Shown here: in pieces, positions 22,415 through 35,058 of the stretch
Layout of the letters: the number at the start of each line of letters is the position of its first letter
Numbering within the stretch: the stretch's first letter is position 1
From: Sipunculus nudus
Taxonomy: Eukaryota > Annelida > Sipuncula > Golfingiida > Sipunculidae
Direction: 5' to 3'
Length of the DNA: 64,000 bases
Assembly: GCA_026874595.1 (NCBI GenBank)
Contig: CM049313.1
Span: 36,408,159 to 36,472,158 of the forward strand
Program-made: the position numbers and the translations under genes
The notes under the pieces: generated by a model
Databases searched by the model: none
What the model was told of the DNA's origin: nothing
The model's input: the letters and a program-made list of their open reading frames with translations, nothing else

Positions 22415-23380
22415 TCTCAGCCTACTTCCAGGTGTACCTGTGAGATTGTTATAGGATCTGTTGTTTTGTAAGCCAGCTAGGTGCTTCTAATGTAGTTTTA
22501 AAGAAATCTATTTATAATGACGTATATCAAAATTTCATGACAGGTGGTGGGTAGGGATTCAGGAGAAGTAAGGTATTTGTCATTTATATCAGAGTGTTTG
22601 TGTTAGTTTAAGATGGCCAGGGCCTGACTGTATTATCTTCATGACATCCAATGTGACTCCAAGGTGGTCATTTAACTCACGAGCATGACATGCCTCAGTT
22701 CCTGGAGTGGAGAACTTTGCTGTTTCATGACTTATGTCTGAGTCTGCATTGGACATGAAAATGATGCACAGTAGGGCTGGCTGTTTGGAACAATGTCTAA
22801 ATCATATAACAACTTAGGTTCTGTGATCTGTTATTAATATTACTCAGTTGTTTATACGTGGAATTTGAGCATCCAAGGGTTCCTATACTGTAACGAAAAT
22901 CTAAAAGGACATCTCTGAGGTTCTGTTCAGATTTAACTCGTTCAGTGAATCTAGTGATGCTTGAACCAGAGATCTTCAGTTTCTTCTTTTTTCACAGTCC
23001 AGGGTACTGTGGTTGACTTCATATTTGCGAGACTAATTTTTCGCATTGTTTCATTGTTTCTTACCATGCAGAAAGCTACACATAGTATATCCATTATCAC
23101 CTTATCTTATACACGTGTTAAATCTAAATAATATGCATGATAAACCTTTGAGGAGGACCCATGAGAATTAGCACAAGTTCTTGTGCCCTATAAGCAGATA
23201 ATAGGAGAGATCTGATATTAGTTATAATGTCAATTTTTTTATATTTTAGGTAGCATAAAATATAAGTTATTATTTATAAGGCAAAAAGAAAAAAAGGGTA
23301 TGGTTCTCAGGAACCACCCGCATCAATTTTAACCCCCTGCATTTTTATTTTGATTTTTATCTTTCAAGAAGATAAATAAA
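22415..23380 (+). other. Probable 3' UTR with candidate poly(A) signal
   Basis: Non-coding sequence directly after the OTUD7-like stop. An AATAAA hexamer at 23375-23380 is the first clear poly(A) signal candidate I see after the stop. AT-rich DNA continues beyond, with another ATAATAAAAT at about 24467, so the true 3' end is uncertain. Confidence 0.4.
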
Positions 23381-25650
23381 ACAATTTTGATAAGATTTCC
23401 TTTGTTATGTAGTGCTTTTCCCTGTTTAGCTAAAAAATCTATTATTATCATGCTTTTCCCCAATCATATGACATTTTTATGGAAACATACAGAAATATGT
23501 AAAAAATTGCCTGCCCGCACTAATTTTTGAACAAAAGTGCCTGAGAACCATACATTTTTTTTGGCCTAACATCAATTTTTTTTCTTGTTTTTTTTTTTTC
23601 AAATGGACAGGTGTGGTCCCCTGGATTACAAAGAAAATGCCAATAAGTCTGGGTTAAGAATGACCTTGACCTTTGTAGATGAAGCATTATATTCACAAAA
23701 GTTTTATTTTGACAATAATCTCCCTTTTGTGAATATTGCTAACTTGAACCCCCTGCAAAGAATAAGCCAACCACAGTATGTAAGCTACCATCTTCAGGGT
23801 AAAAAACAAAACTGCATTTATGAGAAATCAAACCAAGAATTCTCAATGACCATGTTAAACCCAAGCTAGATTTAAGATATGATGGTGCACGATGCAGGAT
23901 TCAGAGCTTCATGGCCTGTCACAGTAGACAAAGCATGCATTGTATTAACGGAGTATTTGAATCTCACTTTTGTAAAAGTATTTTCAGTGTTTGGATCTTT
24001 AACCATAGCTTTTTTATTACTGTTGTAAAAATGTACTTGAGAAATCCATTTAAACTGGCATAATCTATCAGCGTACCTTGTTGTACAACCCTCTCAGATT
24101 TTAAGAAGACTGTTTTTCTTTAGAATCTGTATTGTTAAAATGAGGTGAACATAAGCTTTAGAGTTAGTCAATATGTAGAATTTTTTTAAAAAAAGGAATT
24201 GGTCACTTTGAATGTGTACTGTTTTCAGAAAAAAAGGATCAGTCACTTGAGATGTGTACTGTAGTTTCAGGAATTTTTATGGATTTGAAATTATGTGGTT
24301 ATATATTCAAAAGCAGTTTTTTGTGATTTGAGAATTTATTACATGGTTTAAACATTAAAACAGACCAAAAGAAAAACAGGATGTTTCTTAAAATGAGATC
24401 TTCAGGAAAATGTGGCTGAATTCTTCAGTATATATACTTTGATTGGAAAAATTGTTTACCCCTCTAATAATAAAATATACCTACACTAAATTGCTTCAAA
24501 ATACACAAGAGCAATGATTGTTTCCAATTAAGTTTCATTATAAACTGTGTAATATCATGTATTTATGCATTTTTGATGGTTATGAATGCAGGTTGCAGGG
24601 TTAGACACCGAATTTATTTCATACCTGAAAAATCGGGCAGCTAACAGGTAGTTGATAAAATTCACCTGCCCAAATGATTTTTGTCACATGCCCAAATTTA
24701 TTGACTATAACATTGAACTGTTAAAACATATTCCTAAACAAATAGTATTTACAGTCCATTTCATTTTAGGGGTGATATTTACAGAGTTCTTAAAGATAAA
24801 TTACTTCTAGTGAATATATTTGGTACATAATTGAAATGGACATCAAGAGAATTTGAGTACAGTAGTGAATATATTATATGAGAAAAAAGTTAAAGTTTTC
24901 ATTTCAGGTTGAAAGAAGTGACACCAGTCATGTGGATGACCAGTTGTTCTTTAATATCAAAGAATTAGTTTGACACTCTGCTTGTCACGCAGTTGTTTGT
25001 TGGTTTCTTAAATGTGAGAGAAACTGTCAAACCACAAAAATAAAAAAAATAGAAAGCTGTCAGAAACCACATATTAACCTCCACCACCATTCTTGATCAC
25101 CAGATCTGAAAGATTACTATGTCTTTTGCAACAAAAGCACAGGAAGTATATGAATCTAACCTCTAAGCCCAGAGAAGTGTTTGTTATTTTAAACCTGCAC
25201 CAAGGTTGCATCCCAGGTCACCTCTGCTTGCCATAACAAAAATCAGCTCCCAAGACCAGTGAATGACAATGGCCTTTCCCTGGGATAAACAGATCACAAA
25301 TTAAAATTTTTTAAATAATCCTTTAAAAAATCATGATGATCAAGGTAACCCCAAAAAATTAAGTGGATTGTCTCTTGAGTATCCCCCTTTGCTTGACAAA
25401 ATTTTATCAAAATCTGATCATAAAATTAGAGTATAGTTGCTAACAGACAAACCAACCAACCAACCAGTGGGAGTTGTTGCATTTAATACTGTTAGGCAGG
25501 GGTATAAAATTTCTAAATCCTCTGTAAATGTTTCAGCTGTAACTACCTATAGATTATGAATTAAAGTAAGAGCTCTGCCTTGAGAATCAGTTGTTTGCTA
25601 TCCTGTACAGTTTACAACCCTATAATTTAAATGACATTGATCATAGGATT
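23381..25650. other. AT-rich DNA downstream of OTUD7; no gene seen
   Basis: Short open frames only. Around 24595-24690, CAGGGTTAGACACCG and two CTGCCCAAAT / ATGCCCAAAT phrases hint at an old hAT-like fragment, but the ends are unclear. Confidence 0.4.
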
Positions 25651-26109
25651 GCAGGGCTTCTGACAACTTCTGTATTTCCTATATATTCCTATATTGTCCT
25701 ATAAAATTTGCCTCCAATATTTTCCAGCATTTAGGCCATAATCTTTTATATTCTCCTATAAAATATAAAGTTTCTCTGTATAGTCATAGTTACAATACAA
25801 CTGTTAACATTGAGTGATTATAATTATGTAGACCTATTAATATTATTGAAAACATACAGATCAGTTGTTGAACTACGTGTTTAAGTGTTGCAGCCATACA
25901 AGTATAGCATCTAAACCATTTAAATAGTTGCTGCTTCAAGAACTGTAACTCCTTGTAAGTAACCAAGTAAAACACAATTGTACAGTGAAAACTCCTATAT
26001 TTTTTCCTATATTTTTGGCAGGAAATTCCCGTTAACTGCTACATTTAGTCCTCAAGTGCTCCCATAAAATTCCTATATTTTTTCAGGAGCCAGGTTTTCA
26101 GCCCTGTGA
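25651..26109. mobile_element. Candidate hAT-like non-autonomous element
   Basis: Starts CAGGGCTTCTGAC and ends TTTTCAGCCCTG, giving a 7-bp terminal inverted match (CAGGGCT). Both halves are rich in CCTATATTTT. I could not confirm an 8-bp target duplication, so the boundaries and class are tentative. Confidence 0.45.
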
Positions 26110-28494
26110 TTAGTTCTAACCCTGTATGTGAGGTGATAGATTATATATGTATAGTTGTATCTTTACCTGCTGTGTATACAAAGCATGAGACTAGACTTAA
26201 AAAGGCTGTGGTTGCTGTGAGTTGGTACCAAATTAAGCCACTGTGCTGTACTTGTGATATCCTTGGTCTAGTCTGGGAGGTCTTGTTAACATATCAGTCA
26301 GTCATTCAGGTTAATGCCCTAGTCTTTTATGATGAAATCATGATTAAGGTCTGCTTAATGATCTGTAGGTCTGTTTCCTACAAACATGGCTATGGTTGAA
26401 GACACAGCAAATGTAAAGGCAGTACTAACAGCGTATATTATACCACATACAGTTGAGCATTGTTTATCTGAAAAGCTCAGGGGACAGGGTTATTGTTCAG
26501 ACAAACGATCATTCAGATAAATGGCAGTGTAATTAAAGGCGAGCCAAGGACAACCAGCACCAATGGGCCAGTGATTACCTGTAGTAGAGTGCACTAATTA
26601 ATTGGCATTATGGTACTTATTGTTGTTTATCTCTGTACATTTGCTTGGAAGAAGAGTATCTTAAACACAATATTTTCAGATATTTCTTCACCTTTCAGAT
26701 AAATGGTCAAATGTTTGGATAAACAATATTATGGATAAATGATCTGAAATTGTCTCTGTTTAGACTAGCTGGTGGTGATGTTCTGGATCACACAGATATG
26801 GATATGGATACAGCAGCAGTGTGTTAATGTGCTGATGGTCAAGATTTATCTTCATTTAATGAACATAGGCCTAATTTTTGTAAGGGAAATGCCCCTTCAT
26901 GGCCATGTACTCATTCTACATACATCACTAATCTGCGTCATTTAAAGATCATATTGGTTACTCATATCCACATTTGTGTCTGTGTGAGCAATTGATAAAT
27001 TACACAGCTTTTGATTAATTTCTGCACAAAGCTTTACACAGAGTTTTACAGTAATGACATTATGTTTACGTAAATTCCTTTTACACATGATTGTTTCAAA
27101 TGGTATTAAGCACAGTGAATGCTTCAAAAAAGTTTTAAAATACATCATGCATTCACAGCCAATTTAGATTGTTGAACATTAGAATAGCCATGATGTATGA
27201 CACACATCAATATATACAAGGTTGTGCCTGATGTACAATTGATATACTGTATATTCTCCATTATATACTGCACGTCTGTTTACAGCCTCATCCAGACTTT
27301 TCTGTTCCCTGTCTGTTATGTAAAATATAATTTCAAAATGTAAAAGTTACATATGATAAGGATGACCTGAAGCTGAAGTATCATTGAGATTGCTATTTAT
27401 ATCACACATTATTATGTAACTGTACAGTAGCCACAAGATCTAGTATGCAACATTGATCAGTCAGCTTCATATGGTGTACATATGGTGTACAGAATTTGCA
27501 TACTATTTTGCACACATAGTGACCTACTGCTGCTAAATGGATTTGAACTTTTTAATTTTTTTCATTGGGGAACTGTCAATTGTATCATGAACATTTGCTT
27601 AATTTTTTTTGGAAATTTTGTTAACAGCCTGTGCTAGCTACCTTATATACACTACTTGCACACATTTTCTTATGTCTGGTTGAGACTGTGTTTTATAGGC
27701 AGACAGTACCTACACAGGTAGGCTGGTAATCAGACTGGTGGCCGTTTATCATGTTCAATGGTTGGTTTCAATTGCTTGTCTTCAGAAGGACCATCGTGTG
27801 CTCATGTCAGTTGAAATCAATGTTTGTATTGGTCTGGTCAGCCTAGATGATATTATTACACTTGCTAAAGTGATAAGCACTGTTCCAGTTCACAAGATGG
27901 CTAGTGTTAGAAGGGAGAATACAATCCTTTGTCAGCCGGGGGCAGTGTTCTTGATGGTTAAGAGTTCATACCACAAATTTGCATCTTTCATTATTTGTAA
28001 TATACATATTGGCTGTTTGTCTATCAATAAGAATGCCTACAGGGTAGCAGTCTTCCTGTATGATATCAAATGTAGTTATGAACCTATGAATGAACATGTG
28101 AATGTTTAGGCAGACTTAAAGACATCAAAGCATGTGTACAGGGAATTTATATACATCATTTGGTGGACATATGTAATAAATAACTCTAAACACATACATA
28201 CACACACAACAGTTTTGGTATTACATCATGGTTAAGGCAGATTTTGGCATTCAAGCTTTCATTTTACAGAGTTTCATTCCATGACATAATTAGTTAGGAC
28301 TATGCGTAAATCTAAAGCTGTTGACCTACAGCCTTTATCATCAGGCATTAACTCGACAGACAAGGGAGACTTCATCTTGTCATTCAGCATTATACAGAAG
28401 TCTCATTAACCCAGTTATCATTACCTTCTGAAACAAGACACAGAACATTAAATAAAACACTATTCAGTGACTGACTGCCTGTATGATGTAACAT
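26110..28494. other. AT-rich DNA; weak inverted repeat near 26460-26735; no gene supported
   Basis: ATTGTTTATCTGAAA near 26460 is nearly complementary to TTTGGATAAACAAT near 26715, which may be the ends of a 270-bp element. A 123-codon open stretch at 27738-28109 opens at GTG, not ATG, and matches no family I know. Confidence 0.3.
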
Positions 28495-29480
28495 CTACAC
28501 TGATATTGTGTGGTTGAACGTTTGCTGACTTAATATATTTGTGTTGGAACATTCACTGGCTTGATATAATGGCACATTTATTGATTTCATATTGTGTAGT
28601 TGAACTTTCACTGACTCAATATTTGTATTGGACCATTTGCTGACTGGATATCTGTGTGTTGGAACTTCTTATCTTTGTGATGGAATATTCATTGACTCCA
28701 TATCCTTATGGTAAAACATTCATTGACTCCATATCTTTGTGATGGAACATTCACTGACTTCTTATCTTTGTGAAGGAACATTCATTGACTCCATATCTTT
28801 ATGGTGGAACATTTATTGACTCCATATCTTTGTGACAGAACATTCACTGACTCCATATCTTTGTGATGGAACATTCAATGACTCCATATCTTTGTGACGG
28901 AACATTCACTGACTCCATATCTTTGTGATGGAACATTCAGTGACTCCATATCTTTTTGATGGAACATTCACTGACTCCATATCTTTTTGATGGAACATTC
29001 ACTGACCCCTATGTTTGTGACTCCATATCTTTGTGATGGAATATTCATTGAATTTGTGACTTGTTTGATTGACCATCCACCGACTTGATGATATGATGGA
29101 ACCTCACAGGCTTTCAACTTTTTTGATGGAACAGACTTGATGACTGCAAGCTGAAACATTCACTAACATGATTGCCTTGTGATTGAGCATACACTGGCTT
29201 TGTGACTGTGATGGAACATCCATTGACTTGGAGATTGTATAATGGAACTTCACAGGCTTTTTGTTGGTGGAGTAGAACAGACTTTATGACTGTGTCATGG
29301 AACATGAATTGATGACTAAGTGATGGAACATTCATTGACTTGATGACTGTGTCATGAAACATGATTTGATGACTATGTGATGGATCCATTGACTTGAAGA
29401 TTGTATGATGGCTTCACAGGTTTCCTGATGCTGTGTTCAAACAGGCTTTTGACTGTGATGGAACATTGACCGGCTTTATT
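28495..29480. repeat. Minisatellite, about 31-bp unit
   Basis: The unit contains GATGGAACATTCACTGACTC then CATATCTTTGT. It is regular between about 28680 and 29030 and increasingly diverged towards both ends, where GATGGAAC and TTGACT phrases persist at irregular spacing. Confidence 0.85.
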
Positions 29481-30069
29481 GACTGTAGAATACTCACTGC
29501 AGTGTCAGTTATTCAGTTTTTATACACTGATTACCTGTCTTAGAGCAGTCTATCATGTACTATGGTTTTCTTCCTTCAGTATCACTGGGGAAATGTTTAA
29601 TGTATATCAGGCTACACTGTAATATAGCAGATTATATCTATACACAGTTCTGTAACATTAGAGATGTATGCAAACCACATCCCAGGGCCTTTAATATGCA
29701 ACCTCCACTGTGATGCCTAGTAAGTAGCAAGTCTTACATATATTATATATAGGTCTTGCTTGTCATCTGAGAGTTATTAGTTATCATTTTGTTTCATATC
29801 AGCTCATTTAAGAAAACTAATCTTTAAGCCAGCTGTCTGTGTATCTCTGCTATACAAATGTATATACACACTGGTTCATTTCTTTGTTGATGTACCAGTT
29901 TAAATTGGATAAATATTAGGTCAACCTGCTCTCCTCTCTATAATTTGATTCACTTGCTGTAAATGTGCTGCATTACATTCTTACTTATAATTCATATTAA
30001 TTATGTTTATTTGTTATTTATCAAAATATACGTGCCATATTTTTGTTCTGATATAATATTCAAATATAT

Positions 30070-30129
<60 letters not shown>

Positions 30130-30616
30130 CTTTAAGCAGTTATTTCCATTTCTTTGGTACTGAACAAAGGGCATTTATCACGCAGCGTATCAGTTTACAA
30201 ACACCTTTACATGTATTACCATTCACCACATGTTTTTGACTTTATATCATTTGAATGCTGAAAATGTTATACTATTGCTGCAGTGTATTTCTACTAAATG
30301 CATCCCATGTGTATTTGTATTGGCTTTGAATATGTGATATATGCTTCACTGTACATACAGTCACTCTGAAAACTTCACAATGAAAGTGGAACAAATGGTT
30401 TGTGTTCCTTGAATTTGAGAAATACAGGTGCTGAGCAGAGGAATGTATCAGGAAGTTTTCAGCTGGAGGTTACCAGGTAAGACACTCAAGCATAGGCACA
30501 TACATACTTAAAAAAAAAGACAAACTTTCATGTGCTATGCAGACAGCAGCATCACCAGTTTTGCTGCTCCTGTCGTGTGTGTCCTTGTTTAACGGAGGTC
30601 AACAGTCCTCACTGGA
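29481..30616. other. AT-rich DNA with (AT)n microsatellite at 30063-30123
   Basis: Contains a 60-bp AT dinucleotide run; no gene seen. Confidence 0.6.
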
Positions 30617-33600
30617 CAGAAGTGGATCCAGGGAGTCCGGACCCCCCCCCCCCTATTTTCATCCAAAGCAACCTTTTTAGCTCAGCTGACTATAAGTCAT
30701 CTGAGCTATAGTCGTGGTCCATTGTCCGTCGTCCGTCCGTCTGTCCGTCCGTCCGTCCGTCCGTCCGTCCGTCCGTCCGTAGATGTGGCATGTTTTGAAA
30801 CCGTAAGACCTAGGAATCCAAAATTCAGCATAATGTTAGATGTCCCCAAGATCTCCTACCAAGCCGAAAACTGGGTCTTTGCGACTTCATTCCTTTGAGA
30901 AATTAAGGAAAAACCTCAATTTTTTATTAAAAACCTATATTCACACTTCCTAACCTAATATCAAAACCACTCGTCTGTTTTTCCTCATATTTCCTATAAA
31001 TAATCCTCTATATAATTCCTATGTACATGCCAGAAATTAGGTCTGTATTATATAATTTAAAAAAGTTATGGGCCCAAACATAATGCATTTTGTAAATAAT
31101 CAGGAAAGAAATTTTATCACTTAACACAAAACTTGTTAAAGCTAAGCACTTTTTTTCCAGTAATATTACTTTTATTAATCAAAATTAAATTGTATACCCA
31201 AAATTAGATCAAAATCTTTTAAATTTTTTAAAATATTAACAAAAATAAAAAATTGGTACCTTAAATTTTGCCCAACTTTGACCATGGCACGTTTTTTTGC
31301 TGTAACTGCTGTGGATTTAATTTTCACAGCATGTTTTTGTTAGCATTTCAACTGTTAACACAAAAAATTTGAAACCAGTTGATCAAAAACTGTAGATTTT
31401 ATTCAAGTTTTCAAGCACCATGTCACATATTGCTAGTGTTATGCAGTTTGCTAGAGCTCAGCTCCCAAGCTTCAGCTCTAAGTTTCTTAAATTTGGCATA
31501 CAGTTAGATTTCTCCAAAATCCCCTACCATGCCAAGAATTTGGTCACTAGGACTTAATTCCTTCGAGATATCAATGAAAAACTTCATTTTTCCATTAAAA
31601 ACCCATTGTTACACTTTAAGACTGCCTAATATCAAAACCACTGATCTGACTTTAATCATAAATAATATACATATTTTACTATACATTCGCTTTGCACATG
31701 CGTGAATGATGTCAGTATTGCATAATTGTTTTAAGTTATGGGCCCAAACATAATGCACTTTGTAAAAAATCAAGAAATATATTTACTCCCTTAACAAGGG
31801 CATTGCTGAAGCTAGAGATATTTTTGTCAGGGATGTAACATTATTTAATCAAGATTCAATTGAATTCCCAAAATTAGTTCTGAATTTTTCATATTTTATA
31901 AGTTATTAGTATAAATATAAAATTAGTACCTTAAATTTTGCCCAACTGTGACCATGGCAGGTTTTTTCCCTAAGCACTGTTGATATAATTTTCATATCAT
32001 GCACACATAAGGATTTCAGCTTTTTAGTTTAGAAAGCTTAAAGAAATTGGCCAAATATTGTAGCTTTTATTAATGTTTTTTATGAGACCCTGTCAGACTT
32101 TGGCTCTCTCCAGCCCCTTTTGAGTCACCTGTATGTTGACCTTGTTGACCTTTCATCAAATTATGCACGCTTGAGGCGAGAATCCAGGCAGCTTATGGCC
32201 ACCCACAGTTGATCCAGGTGTCCAACCCAACTCATCTAGTAGTTTTAACCAACAACATAACAATAAACAATAAATTAATAAATTTTTATTGGTTTTTAAT
32301 AACAAATTAAAGAAAAATAGAAAAGGAATTTGTTAGTTTATAATAACAGGAAATTAACTTGCAGTTACTGATGATATAAGAATCTTGTATCGATGGGTAG
32401 AATGTCACATATTCCAAATAACACCATGCAGTCACCAATGGCATTTTCAGTTCAATTTTAATGATAAAGAAGTAAATCATATTATTCATTACTGATCATT
32501 AGGGATTATATGAAGGAAATTAATGATAGACAAAGATGCAGTTGATAATATTAATCTAGATTCCTACTGTGTCTAGTGTGTACATTGATGTGAAATAAGT
32601 CCAGAATGAATTTTTTACAGTTATTTTTTAATATAAATAAAAGCCATAAAACCAGGTACTTATGATCGTTATTTAAATGTGTGAATTTTGTATATTCTGG
32701 ATTCTCAACATCATTGTTTGGTGAAAACTGAATAAATACCAGACATTGTGCGAATACTTTGTAATTGTATTTAAATACGAATATGATTATGTGCTCCATT
32801 AAATTTCATGCATAAAGAATGGGAATTCAGGTAAAAATGAAAGTATATGAATACTCGTGCAAATACTTTCAAAATGTATTCATGAATGCATTCATGAATA
32901 TATTCTTTAATATTATTTTAATAATCATATCAGTTATATTTCATTTTAAAAAATCATATGATTCTCTTATTATTTTTAATAAAAATTATATTTGGGACAA
33001 TATTTGTAATTTTTTTAATAAATAGTTAAACTCTTATATTATATGTTCTGCTTATAAGTTATATGGCCAAGTCAAAATCTGTGTGACAGTAGTACTCCAT
33101 TTGTTGATAAAATAAATGAAATCAATCCTCTTCCCTGTCTCCAAAGGTACTATCAAAATCATACATAAGCTAAACAACAACAACTCATAATACAGCTTAT
33201 ATTTATTACCACACAAAACCAGCATGTGCCTCATTTCTAAATAATATTTTTTTATCATAAATAACATATTAAAATCCTATTTTCACACTTCAGGACTGCC
33301 TAATATCAAAACTACTCATCTGTTTTTCCTCATATTTACCATTAATATTCCTCTATATAGTTCCTATGTACATGCCAGAAATTAAGACTGAAAAGTATAA
33401 ATTCTTTAAGTTATGGGCCCAAACATAATGGACTTTGTAAAAAATCAGGAAAAATAATAACTCACTTAACATGAAAAATTTTGAAACTAGAGTCTATTTT
33501 CTCAAGTATATAACTATGTTTAATTAAGATTCAATTGTTTACCCAAAATTAGATCTGATTTTTGTAAATTTTTTAAGTTATTAGCATAAAAAAAAAATCA

Positions 33601-35058
33601 GTACCTTAAATTTTGCCCAACTTTGACCATGGCACGTTTTTTTCCTGTAAGCACCATTGATTTAATTTTCACAGCATGTAAACATAAATATTTAGTTTGT
33701 CTGAATCTGAATTTTGAAAATAAAAGCTTGAAAATTAAACTAGTTATTGATTTTTTTTTCTGTAGTCACTTGCTTTGATTACAGATGCAGGGTCCCACTC
33801 CAGGTCACTGGAAGTCAGCTATGCCAGGGTTTCTGATTTGTTACAGTCACTGGGGGAGATCCCTTGCTGTGACACGTGTACAGTTATTCTCATATAACCA
33901 CCCCAATCACCCCCCCCCCCCCTGCAAACTCAACCCACCAAGTGTTATGCAGTAATTGTTATTGTTTTCACTGTATCTCCTTAATTGTAATGCTGTTTCC
34001 ACTCCGATATGCAAAAACTTTCCTTGAAAAAATAATTCAAGGTGTAATCCAGAAGATGCAATGTTGTGTAATGTAGCATTTTTAAAGTACTCAATTTTCT
34101 TTTAAATGATTTTAACAAATATAAATGAACCCATCAGTATGCTTAAATTATTATAAAATATGAAGCACATTATGGATAAATAAAGACACAATTAAAAATT
34201 GTGAAATCTAAATCAAGTATTATTTTTAGGTACTGTTTTGCAGATTTAAAAGATATATTTTTGTGGTAAAAAATAGATAAACATTTGTATGCATGATGTG
34301 GTGTTATCTGACAAGATTGAGATTTATGATGATACAATTGAGAATTATGAATCAACTTTTATATTCAGATATATATGTTAAATTGGAAATGTATAGAAAT
34401 ATAAACTTAAATTAGAAAATAATTGATGTGATAAAAAAATCAGGATTTAATACAAACATGTGTTCATTATTTTCCTGCCTCAGCAGAATTTGAGATCAGG
34501 CTTTGTTTGCCCTTTTTTATGTTGTTAATTAGCTATATTTCAACTGTATACATTTCATTAAAAAATACATATATATTTAATAATATATATTATACAAAAA
34601 AATAGATTCAATTGAACAAATGTGTAAACTACTGAAATGTCAACAGTTAATCAAAAAACCAATTAATGATCATGGTTATAGTACAGATCATTTGTTCACA
34701 AACTGCTCACATGCTTTAGTTTCAACATTAGGAAACACATGGTCAGGTCACAAAATATTTTTTGCAACAATTTCTAGCTCATCAATACAAACCAATCATA
34801 TAAACCAACCATGGCCTTTATTACCTCTTCCTCTTACACTTTATCTCCATTAGATATTATTTTAGATTTTTACCTTCAAGGTTAACGTCAGCTGAGCACA
34901 GTGACCCATAGGTCCCTTGTTTTAAGGAATTCTGACAACATTTTGCGCTTGGACCACCCCTTTTTCGGACCGTTGGACCTTTTTTTTTGTAGGGTTTTCA
35001 TTGATCCTCCTGTTTTGGACCCCCCCCCCACATTTCCTAAATCCTGGATCTGCCTCTG
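30617..35058. mobile_element. hAT-like element split by insertion of element F
   Basis: The left end CAGAAGTGGATCCAGG pairs with the right end CCTGGATCTGCCTCTG: 13 of 16 inverted bases by eye. Next to each end a C run follows GGAC. The CAGnGGCGGATCCAGG type of end is widespread in animal genomes. The part between about 30675 and 34926 is element F copy B, so the original host element is only about 190 bp. No 8-bp target duplication was obvious. Confidence 0.55.
30675..34926 (+). mobile_element. Dispersed element F, copy B (4.2 kb)
   Basis: Starts TTTTTAGCTCAGCTGACTAT, with a long GTCC run at about 30728-30780, and ends GACCCATAGGTCCCTTGTTTT. GTTATGGGCCCAAACATAAT occurs three times (about 31068, 31735, 33412), showing internal duplication. 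A stretch of about 1.1 kb from roughly 32120 to 33265 has no counterpart in copy A and may be a further insertion. 33270-34925 is very close to copy A. No recognisable protein. Confidence 0.7.

Noticed and set aside
23585-23869. 94-codon frame downstream of OTUD7
   Set aside because: Starts in a T tract, lies past the likely poly(A) signal and shows no motif.
27738-28109. 123-codon open frame
   Set aside because: Starts at GTG, AT-rich, no recognisable motif and no splice context; probably chance.
29963-30163. Open frames rich in Tyr/Ile over AT microsatellites (also near 53100, 60200 and 63500)
   Set aside because: Direct translation of (AT)n and (CT)n runs.
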